Source: an uncultured Gammaproteobacteria bacterium
Lineage (GTDB): Bacteria > Pseudomonadota > Gammaproteobacteria > Pseudomonadales > Pseudohongiellaceae
Length of the DNA stretch: 6,180 nucleotides
Assembly: GCA_903926285.1 (NCBI GenBank)
Contig: CAIYIP010000119.1
Span: 1-6,180 of the forward strand
Reading direction: 5' to 3'
This document shows positions 1-6,096 of the stretch, piece after piece (position 1 is the stretch's first letter; the number at the start of each line of letters is the position of its first letter). The translations under genes and the position numbers were made by a program. The notes beneath the pieces were generated by a model. The model was not told where the DNA came from, searched no databases, and worked only from the letters and a program-made list of their open reading frames with translations.

Positions 1-167
1 CAAATTTCAGACTGACGTACGGGCTAGAGCGGCAGAACGATAGCTATTCGTTTTATGGGATGGTGACCAACGTATTCGACCGCAATGCCTCCAGGGTTAT
101 GGGCCTGAATAATATCTGGGGTGACATCGGCCGTGAATATACGCTAGGAGTAAACTATAGCTATTGA
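1..167 (+). CDS. TonB-dependent outer-membrane receptor, C-terminal end (partial)
   Basis: The open frame enters the window at base 3 and ends at TGA 165-167, giving 54 residues of the C-terminus; the start lies outside. The visible part matches the last beta-strands of a TonB-dependent receptor barrel. It has a strand rich in alternating aromatic residues (DSYSFYGMVTNVFD), the common V-x-N-V/L-F-D-R turn, and the closing strand GREYTLGVNYSY. The terminal aromatic residue (Tyr) fits the C-terminal signature read by the BAM assembly machinery. Such receptors import bulky or scarce ligands (siderophores, cobalamin, oligosaccharides) across the outer membrane using TonB/ExbBD energy. The substrate cannot be told from this fragment. 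It points the same way as the three genes downstream but is separated from them by 132 bases and a stem-loop, so it may be a separate transcription unit with partial read-through. Confidence 0.85.
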   Translation, partial: NFRLTYGLERQNDSYSFYGMVTNVFDRNASRVMGLNNIWGDIGREYTLGVNYSY

Positions 168-201
168 TATGCTCGGAGCAGGAACTGCATGTGTTGGATC
201 T

Positions 202-228
202 GGCTGGCGCTCCCCTGCGCGCCAGCTT
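202..228 (+). terminator. GC-rich stem-loop after the receptor gene, possible terminator
   Basis: GCTGGCGC (203-210) and GCGCCAGC (219-226) form a perfect 8-bp stem around an 8-base loop, extendable by a G-T pair (202/227). It begins 35 bases after the receptor stop codon. The following bases are TTAACTT, so there is no proper T-tract. It could be a weak intrinsic terminator, an attenuator letting some transcripts into the next genes, or a 3'-end stabiliser of the receptor mRNA. The stem is seen directly; the role is inferred. Confidence 0.5.
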
Positions 229-299
229 AACTTCCGGAACAGGAAACAGCCGAAGTGCTTGCGGTTTGATGTTATTCGTATCGGCCCAGAGGTAATGTA

Positions 300-2777
300 A
301 TGAGTAAAGCAGAATACGCGCTCCCGGCAGCCCTGCTCGCAGTGATCAGCTGGAGTTCAGCAGCCATCGCTGCCGAGGACCAGGCGGTGAGTGGAAATGT
401 CGCCCACGAAAAGCTGGAAGCCTGGGCAAGTAGCAGTGATCGTGAAGCGGCGCTCTTGAATCAATACTGCGTGGAGTGCCATAACTCGTCGGATTGGGCG
501 GGAGGGGTCGCCTTCGATTCGATGTCCCTGAAGGAAGTGGGTCAGGACGCGGCGATCTGGGAGGAGGCGGTACGCAAGATACGTGCGGGGCTGATGCCTC
601 CCCAGGGACAGCCACGACCGGAGCGAGCGGCACTCGACGGCATGGTGCGGTGGCTGGGTACTGGCCTCGATCTGGCGTGGAATGTATCGCCCAATCCGGG
701 TGCGGAACCGATTTCGCGCCTTAATCGCGCACAGTATGCGAACGCGGTGAGGGACCTGCTGGCGTTCGATGCAGGGGATCTGGTGCGCACGCTGCCTGCG
801 GACGCAACCGCCGGAGGGTTTGACAATATTGCCCAGGCTCTCAGCATGTCCCCGACTTTGCTGGAAGGCTACCTTTCGGTCGCGATGCAGATCAGCCGGC
901 AAGCGGTGGGCGATAGGGCAACTCCACCGACACAAGTCGAGTACCGGGCAGAAGGCGGCAATTCCCAGCAAGGTTATGTCGAGGGACTGCCACTCGGTAC
1001 GCGTGGAGGCATGGTGGCCGAGCATTATTTCCCGGTCGATGGAGAGTACGAGTTTCAGGTCACCGCCAACATTCCCGTGTTCGGGCGTGGCAACGATACT
1101 GGGCGCATGATCTGGTGCGGCGGGCCAAAAATGGAGGTCATGGTCAATGGTGTGCCATTGCCCGTGGATGACCCATTGCACTTCCGGCTGCAAGTACCCG
1201 CGGGTCCGCAAACAATCTCATTGGCGCTTATTGATGAAAAACAGTGTGTGGGCGCCGGCGAGCTCTATCTCGCAGAAGCCACCGCGGCATCCGGGAGCGT
1301 GCAGGGATTCGAGATCGATGGTCCGTATAACGTAACCGGCCTTGGCGAAACGCCGAGCCGAAACGCCATCTTTGTATGCCAGCCGCAACGGAACGACGAG
1401 GAACTGTCCTGTGCCCGGCAGATAATGAGTCACCTTGCTACGCGGGCATATCGGCGCCCGACCGAGCTTGATGATCCGGAAGTGGCCACGTTAATGCGAT
1501 TCTATGAAATGAGCCGCAATGCAGAAGGCGGGACTTTCGAGAGTGGCATACAGGGCGCGCTGACGTGGTTGCTGGTGGACCCCAAATTTCTGTATCGATT
1601 CGAGGAAGAGCCGGAGACGCTGGCTGCCGGGGATGTATATCGAATCAGCGACGTGGAGTTGGCCTCGAGGTTGTCCTTCTTCCTCTGGAGCAGTATCCCG
1701 GATGAAGCGCTGCTGGAATTGGCGGCAAAGGGGGAACTGGGCAAAGCAGACGTGCTGGCGCGAGAAGTCCAACGTATGCTGGCGGATCCACGCGCAGAAT
1801 CGTTGGCGGAGAACTTTGTTGGCCAGTGGTTAAAGTTGCGCGAGTTGGAAGGAGTTGCGCCGCAAGACCCAGCGTTCGATGCGCCCTTACGGGATGCCAT
1901 GGGGCAGGAGACCTTGTACTTCTTCCAGAGTCTGGTGCGCGAAGACAGAAATCTTTTGACCCTTCTTGATTCCGACTACACTTATTTGAACGAACGTCTT
2001 GCTACGCACTACGGGATAGAAGGTGTGTGGGGCGGATACATGCGGAGAGTTGAGCTGCCGGAAGATAGTCCCCGGCGAGGACTTCTGGGGCACGGGAGCA
2101 TATTGACTGCGACATCTGCACCCGATCGAACGTCTCCGGTGATTCGCGGGGCGTGGATCGTGGAAAATCTTCTCGGCGCTCATGTGCCGAGTCCGCCGCC
2201 CGGTGTCGAGACCAATCTCGACCCGCCGGCACCTGGCCAGAACGTGCAAGCTGATACCCTGCGCCAGAGACTGGAGACGCATCGTTCCGATCCGGCTTGT
2301 GCGTCCTGCCACAAGATTATGGATCCCATCGGTTTTGCGTTGGAGAATTTCGACGCGGTCGGTCGCTGGCGCACGCTCGACAACGGACTGCCAATTAACA
2401 CGGTGTCCGAGATGACTGACGGGTCTTACGTTGATGGGCCCGCCACGTTGCGTGCCGCGTTGCTTGCCAGACCGAACGCTTTTATGGCGTCCATCAGCGA
2501 GCGCTTGCTCACGTATGCACTCGGAAGGGAGTTGGAGCAGTACGACGGGCCCGCGGTACGCCGAATCGTTCAGCAGGCAGACTCAGAGGGGTTTACCTTT
2601 AGTGCGCTGGTGCAGGCAATTGTAATAAGCGAGCCGTTCCAGAAACGCATCAAGCTGGAGGCAGTCAATCCCGCCACTGCACAACTTTCATCCCCCCGGG
2701 GATTAGCGGCAGCGGCAGCGGCAGCACAACGGCGCAGCAGTGGGCGAGTAGTGACGGGCCCGCCCGTCACACGATGA
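300..2777 (+). CDS. Exported DUF1592/DUF1588-family protein with planctomycete-type cytochrome c motif
   Basis: This 825-residue protein has the full architecture of the family. A Sec signal peptide spans about 1-24 (cleavage near AIA-AE). A PSCyt1-like cytochrome segment has CVECH at 57-61 and a possible axial Met99 in LMPPQGQPRP. DUF1587 starts near 138 (ISRLNRAQYANAVRDLL). A beta-rich region at about 212-330 resembles carbohydrate-binding modules of this family. DUF1595 begins near Cys371 (LATRAYRRP), followed by DUF1592 from about 413 (LLVDPKFLYRFE, LASRLSFFLWSSIPDE), DUF1588 from about 592 (RRGLLGHGSIL, with CASCH at 667-671 then KIMDPIGFALENFD), and DUF1585 to about 783. The start is supported by AGAGG at 288-292. 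The periplasm or outer envelope is the likely location, with one or two covalent c-type haems. The reaction is unknown; redox handling of a bound glycan or small molecule is an inference. The last 42 residues are low-complexity and outside the conserved domains. A DUF1552 gene follows after 34 bases, the usual partner. Confidence 0.92.
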   Translation: MSKAEYALPAALLAVISWSSAAIAAEDQAVSGNVAHEKLEAWASSSDREAALLNQYCVECHNSSDWAGGVAFDSMSLKEVGQDAAIWEEAVRKIRAGLMPPQGQPRPERAALDGMVRWLGTGLDLAWNVSPNPGAEPISRLNRAQYANAVRDLLAFDAGDLVRTLPADATAGGFDNIAQALSMSPTLLEGYLSVAMQISRQAVGDRATPPTQVEYRAEGGNSQQGYVEGLPLGTRGGMVAEHYFPVDGEYEFQVTANIPVFGRGNDTGRMIWCGGPKMEVMVNGVPLPVDDPLHFRLQVPAGPQTISLALIDEKQCVGAGELYLAEATAASGSVQGFEIDGPYNVTGLGETPSRNAIFVCQPQRNDEELSCARQIMSHLATRAYRRPTELDDPEVATLMRFYEMSRNAEGGTFESGIQGALTWLLVDPKFLYRFEEEPETLAAGDVYRISDVELASRLSFFLWSSIPDEALLELAAKGELGKADVLAREVQRMLADPRAESLAENFVGQWLKLRELEGVAPQDPAFDAPLRDAMGQETLYFFQSLVREDRNLLTLLDSDYTYLNERLATHYGIEGVWGGYMRRVELPEDSPRRGLLGHGSILTATSAPDRTSPVIRGAWIVENLLGAHVPSPPPGVETNLDPPAPGQNVQADTLRQRLETHRSDPACASCHKIMDPIGFALENFDAVGRWRTLDNGLPINTVSEMTDGSYVDGPATLRAALLARPNAFMASISERLLTYALGRELEQYDGPAVRRIVQQADSEGFTFSALVQAIVISEPFQKRIKLEAVNPATAQLSSPRGLAAAAAAAQRRSSGRVVTGPPVTR
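2705..2725 (+). repeat. AGCGGC microsatellite coding for a poly-alanine run
   Basis: Three and a half copies of AGCGGC lie in the 3' end of the DUF1592-family gene and encode most of seven consecutive alanines (residues 803-809). The unit is six bases, so copy-number change would add or remove two alanines without shifting frame. It lies in the non-conserved tail after DUF1585. Confidence 0.8.
2751..2770 (+). other. Perfect GC-rich hairpin at the end of the DUF1592-family gene
   Basis: GTGACGGG (2751-2758) and CCCGTCAC (2763-2770) form an 8-bp stem closed by the four-base loop CCCG. It ends four bases before the TGA stop codon at 2775-2777 and 30 bases before the Shine-Dalgarno site of the next gene. 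No T-tract follows, so it is unlikely to be an intrinsic terminator. It could slow the terminating ribosome, protect the upstream message from 3' exonucleases, or tune the ratio of the two proteins. The structure is seen; the role is inferred. Confidence 0.55.
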
Positions 2778-2811
2778 CCGGACTATAAGACCAACCGAGC
2801 AGGAGCCAGAC

Positions 2812-4095
2812 ATGAATTATCTGACGAAAAAACACATTTCCCGCCGCCAATTAATTCGAGGAAGTGGCGTTGCGCTGGCCCTGCCTCTATTGGAGTCCAT
2901 GGTTCCCGCCGGGACAGCACGTGCTGCCGATCTTGGCACGCCGCAGTCAAGACTGGCTTGTATCTATATTCCACATGGGGCAGTGCAAGCCAGCTGGGAG
3001 CCGTCCAGCGTTGGGAGCAACTTCGAGTTTAGTCCTACGCTGAAGTCCCTTGAGCCGTTCCGCGATCGCGTCAACGTTGTCAGCGGACTGGCGTTGCCGG
3101 TGGCGTACGACGGCCCTCCCTCGGCGGGCGAGCATCACAACCGTTCATACCGCTGCTGGATCACCTGCGTTGCGCCCGGGACTGGCCCGTCGCCGACATC
3201 GATGGATCAGGTTGCTGCGGATCACATCGGCCAGGCTACCCAGCTGCCATCGCTGGAACTCTCACTGGAAGGACGTACCTCGATATCCTATCGAACGCCG
3301 AACAATCCACTGCCCATGCAGGTTAATCCCCGGGTGGTATTTGAACGGCTGTTCGGTGACGGTAGTTCTCCGCAGCAGCTCGCCGCGCGCCGGGCGCAAA
3401 CGGCAACCATTCTGGATGTTGTGCGGCAGGAGCTTACCGCGCTGCATCGCACACTGCCGGCCGGCGACCGGATTCGGATGGAGCAGTATCAGAACGATGT
3501 ACGCGAAGTGGAGCGGCGGCTCAGCATAGAAACTGACACGCTGCCGCTGGAACTGGACCTGCCGGATCGACCGGCGGGCGTTCCGGACAGCTTCGAGGAG
3601 CATGCGAGGATCATGTTCGATCTGATTGCGCTTTCCTGGCAGGCCGACCTTACGCGTGTGTCCACCGTGATGTTGGCGCAAGAACTCAGCAACCGGGCGT
3701 TTCCGGAAAGCGGTGTGAATGACGGGTTCCACAATTGTTCGCATCACATGGATATCGCCGAGAACATGGCTCGCCTTGCGCGACTGCAGGAGTACCATCT
3801 TCGCAATACGATGACGTATTTCATCGCCAAACTAAATGCCACGCCAGACGGGAATGGCAGCCTGCTTGATCATTCCCTGGTGATGTACGGCAGCGGAATG
3901 GGCAACTCGCAGGATCATAACCACAGCGAGCTGCCGCTGGTACTTGCGGGCGGAGCATCAGGAAGGATGGTGGGCGGGAAACACGTACGTGTGGCCAGCG
4001 GTACCCCGATGTCGAATTTGCTAGTGACGCTGCTCGACAAGGTGGGAGTGCCTGTGGATGGATTTGGGGACAGCAATGACATCGTGGATATCTGA
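2812..4095 (+). CDS. Tat-exported DUF1552 family protein
   Basis: This 427-residue protein is of normal family length. The N-terminus has a twin-arginine motif (SRRQLIRG, Arg11-Arg12), a hydrophobic stretch and a likely cleavage site ARA-AD near residue 38, so it is probably exported folded by Tat. Family landmarks are IYIPHGA (51-57), GEHHN (106-110), SMDQVAADHIG with PSLELSLE just after, FHNCSHH (306-312), and the C-terminal YGSGMGNSQDHNH (359-371) followed by ELPLVLAGG. The His/Asp-rich motifs could bind metal. The family is related in pattern to DUF1501 and may share the alkaline phosphatase/sulfatase-like fold, but no activity is established to my knowledge. Translation starts at ATG 2812 behind AGGAG (2801-2805). 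It lies between its usual DUF1592 partner, 34 bases upstream, and an ankyrin gene 19 bases downstream, as one probable transcript. Four cysteines (50, 115, 119, 309) all lie close to the histidine motifs. Confidence 0.92.
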   Translation: MNYLTKKHISRRQLIRGSGVALALPLLESMVPAGTARAADLGTPQSRLACIYIPHGAVQASWEPSSVGSNFEFSPTLKSLEPFRDRVNVVSGLALPVAYDGPPSAGEHHNRSYRCWITCVAPGTGPSPTSMDQVAADHIGQATQLPSLELSLEGRTSISYRTPNNPLPMQVNPRVVFERLFGDGSSPQQLAARRAQTATILDVVRQELTALHRTLPAGDRIRMEQYQNDVREVERRLSIETDTLPLELDLPDRPAGVPDSFEEHARIMFDLIALSWQADLTRVSTVMLAQELSNRAFPESGVNDGFHNCSHHMDIAENMARLARLQEYHLRNTMTYFIAKLNATPDGNGSLLDHSLVMYGSGMGNSQDHNHSELPLVLAGGASGRMVGGKHVRVASGTPMSNLLVTLLDKVGVPVDGFGDSNDIVDI

Positions 4096-4100
4096 GTATA

Positions 4101-4106
4101 AAGGAG
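4101..4106 (+). promoter_or_regulatory. Shine-Dalgarno site that fixes the GTG start of the ankyrin gene
   Basis: AAGGAG at 4101-4106 stands eight bases before GTG 4115. The ATG at 4110 is followed two codons later by TGA and cannot start the gene. The in-frame ATG at 4058 lies inside the DUF1552 coding region and would put 19 polar residues in front of the signal peptide. GTG 4115 is therefore the best start. Confidence 0.8.
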
Positions 4107-4114
4107 ACAATGTC

Positions 4115-5764
4115 GTGAGAATCTTGAAGATACTAGTCCCGCTTTATTCACGTCGGTTATGGGGTGCTGTGGTGATCGGGGCGGTCGCCCAATTCGCAGG
4201 CCCTCTGGCTGCCCAGCCTTTGTCGGTACTCTTGCCGATATCTGAGCAGGTACAAGGTTCGCCTGTGGCGGATGCGGCCAGGCAAGGAGACCTTCCGACC
4301 GTACAGGAGTTGCTGCAGCAAGGGCTGGATGTCAACGGCTGGGACATGGGCGGCACACCGGCTCTGCATTGGGGAGTGCACTTCAACAACGAGGCGCTGG
4401 TCGACTTGCTGCTCTCTGCGGGAGCGGACGTGGAAGGTGCAAACCGATATGGGCAAACCCCCCTCCAGGTTGCCGTGCTCCAACACCACGCGGCCATGGT
4501 TCTGCGTTTGGTGGAGGCTGGCGCCAATACGGAACAGGCAGATGCAAGCGGCGAGACGCCGCTGCTCCAGGCAACACGACTTGGTGATCTCGATGTAGTG
4601 GAGGTGTTGCTGGCCCGCGGCGCGCAGGTAGATGCGCGGGACCCGCACTATGGACAATCTGCGCTGATGGTTGCCGTGCGAGAGGACCATCCGGCGTTGG
4701 CACAGCGCCTTCTTAGGGCCGGCGCTGATGTAAATGCGCAGAGCCAGGCCGGCGAGCTTCAAAGGGTCGTCCTGCCCAGCGAGGTGCCTGTGGGCACGTC
4801 GCAGGGCGTGGGCATCAATCGTTCGGGGTTGCCGGATAGAGGCATGCGCTATCCGATCACCGGAATGAAGACGCCTCTTTTATTCGCGACCCGGCAGGGC
4901 AATTTCGAAATTACCAAGTTGTTGGTGGAGGCCGGAGCCGACATTGAGAGTGCGGATGCAAATGGAATCACGCCACTGATCAACGCGATCCTGAATCACA
5001 GCGTAGTGAACGTAAATCGTTCAGGGCAAAGTGATCACCTGAAGATTGCACAGTATCTGATCGAGGCGGGTGCGAACGTCAATGCGCAGGATTGGTATGG
5101 GCAGACCCCACTTTGGGTCGCAGTTGATATCCGGAATCTGGAATTCACTGTGACAGCGACCACAAACCGGGTAGACAGAGAAGGCGCATTCGCATTGATA
5201 GAACAACTGCTGGCCGCGGGTGCGGCCCCTAATTCGCGTATCAAAGAGTTCGTTCCGGAAAGACGCTTCATAGCGGGCACTGGCTTCAATGGCTGGGTCG
5301 ACATGACAGGACAGACCCCGTTCCTGCGGGCTGCGATCGCGGGCGATCTGCGGGTATTGCGCATGCTGCTCGACCATGGCGCGGATCCCAATATCACTAC
5401 GACCGGAGGGACGAGCCCGCTGATGGTTGCTGCGGGTCTTAGTTGGGCATTCGCCGAGACTTTCGATGAAGGTGATGACGCCCTGCTGGAAACGGTCAAG
5501 CTGACGCATGCCTTGGGTAACGATATCAACGCCGTGAACTCGATGGGTCTGCGCGCGATTCACGGTGCCGCCAATCGCGGGTCCAACGCCATCATCACGT
5601 ACCTCGTGGAGAACGGCGCGCTTCTCGATGTAGCCGACAATGAAGGTCGCACCCCGATCAGCTGGGCAGAGGGCGAACTGACAGGCGCACGGGCGCCGAC
5701 GCGAAAGCCGGAGACAATCGCGTTGCTGCAGGAGTTGGAGGCTAAAGCCGCGCTACGGCGGTAA
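4115..5764 (+). CDS. Exported ankyrin-repeat protein
   Basis: From GTG 4115 the product is 549 residues. Residues 1-33 look like a Sec signal peptide: RILK and YSRR basic patches, a hydrophobic core and cleavage near LAA-Q. There is no lipobox and no cysteine anywhere. About eleven ankyrin units follow, seen as repeated TPL-x-x-A, hydrophobic helix and GAD-V-N patterns. They lie roughly at 48-76, 79-108, 112-141, 146-175, 180-209, 252-281, 284-324, 329-372, 399-428, 432-474 and 477-506, with a C-terminal cap to 545. Several units are split or separated by insertions (about 210-250, 295-309, 338-357, 373-396, 441-458). Ankyrin domains bind proteins, so a periplasmic scaffold, chaperone or protective partner for the two upstream products is likely but inferred. 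A precedent is periplasmic AnkB of Pseudomonas aeruginosa, which supports the haem catalase KatB. The gene follows DUF1552 after 19 bases and appears to close the operon. Confidence 0.9.
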   Translation: MRILKILVPLYSRRLWGAVVIGAVAQFAGPLAAQPLSVLLPISEQVQGSPVADAARQGDLPTVQELLQQGLDVNGWDMGGTPALHWGVHFNNEALVDLLLSAGADVEGANRYGQTPLQVAVLQHHAAMVLRLVEAGANTEQADASGETPLLQATRLGDLDVVEVLLARGAQVDARDPHYGQSALMVAVREDHPALAQRLLRAGADVNAQSQAGELQRVVLPSEVPVGTSQGVGINRSGLPDRGMRYPITGMKTPLLFATRQGNFEITKLLVEAGADIESADANGITPLINAILNHSVVNVNRSGQSDHLKIAQYLIEAGANVNAQDWYGQTPLWVAVDIRNLEFTVTATTNRVDREGAFALIEQLLAAGAAPNSRIKEFVPERRFIAGTGFNGWVDMTGQTPFLRAAIAGDLRVLRMLLDHGADPNITTTGGTSPLMVAAGLSWAFAETFDEGDDALLETVKLTHALGNDINAVNSMGLRAIHGAANRGSNAIITYLVENGALLDVADNEGRTPISWAEGELTGARAPTRKPETIALLQELEAKAALRR

Positions 5765-5920
5765 AGTGTTGTCGAGTAAGGGCAACTTCACCTGTTTAAG
5801 GCCGGGGGAGGGTACAGCGAATATTCCGTGTAATTTCGGCGCTAACAGGTCGTCTTTGGGCGTTATGAAACTAACAAATGGTGCCCCGCGCAGGAATCGC
5901 AAAACATATCCAGGTATTTG

Positions 5921-5951
5921 AAAATCAAGATCTATTAATCTTGGCTGTTTT
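5921..5951 (+). terminator. Weak hairpin with A- and T-runs, possible operon terminator
   Basis: CAAGAT (5926-5931) and ATCTTG (5938-5943) form a 6-bp stem with a six-base loop. AAAA (5921-5924) precedes and TTTT (5948-5951) follows after a short gap, so it could act weakly in either direction. It lies about 160 bases after the ankyrin stop codon. The stem is AT-rich and the T-run is offset, so confidence is low. Confidence 0.25.
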
Positions 5952-5962
5952 CATTTGTTAAA

Positions 5963-5992
5963 GTGCATGTTACTTGAATATGTGCATTACTT
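5963..5992 (+). repeat. Imperfect direct repeats GTGCAT(G)TTACTT
   Basis: GTGCATGTTACTT (5963-5975) recurs as GTGCATTACTT (5982-5992) with two bases missing. The two copies start 19 bases apart, close to two helical turns, a spacing seen with tandem binding sites for a regulator. A chance origin in AT-rich DNA is quite possible. Confidence 0.35.
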
Positions 5993-6010
5993 TTGCCGCG
6001 AAATCGAATC

Positions 6011-6052
6011 CTTGAATCCAAACTCCGCTTGCTTTGCGGTCCTATGTTCAAG
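6011..6052 (+). repeat. Nested inverted repeat
   Basis: An outer pair CTTGAA (6011-6016) and TTCAAG (6047-6052) encloses an inner pair CCGC (6025-6028) and GCGG (6036-6039) around a seven-base loop. As RNA it could fold into a two-stage stem with an internal loop. The stems are short, so this may be chance; it does not make a full tRNA. Confidence 0.3.
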
Positions 6053-6096
6053 TCATGAGTCGGGCCGTTAATCAGCATGCGTAACTTTCTAGAGCA

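Noticed and set aside
357..1211. Long open frame on the minus strand inside the DUF1592-family gene
   Set aside because: The plus-strand frame has clear conserved domains throughout; the opposite frame has no family resemblance and is a GC-driven shadow.
2691..2702. Palindrome TCCCCCCGGGGA
   Set aside because: The arms are only two bases apart, too close for a stable hairpin, and the GC-rich coding context explains it.
5764..5791. GTTG (5768-5771) and CAAC (5783-5786) as a terminator right after the ankyrin gene
   Set aside because: The stem is only 4 bp and no T-run follows.
5841..5867. Integron attC-like pieces, GCTAAC followed by GGGCGTTATG
   Set aside because: The two ends are not complementary to each other, the distance is too short for an attC fold, and no integrase or cassette array is visible.
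6011..6060. tRNA-like arms: a loop TTGCTTT with a 4-bp stem and a T-loop-like TTCAAGT at 6047-6053
   Set aside because: There is no D-arm, no matching acceptor stem, a poor T-stem and an unusual T at position 37. It cannot be folded into a complete tRNA.
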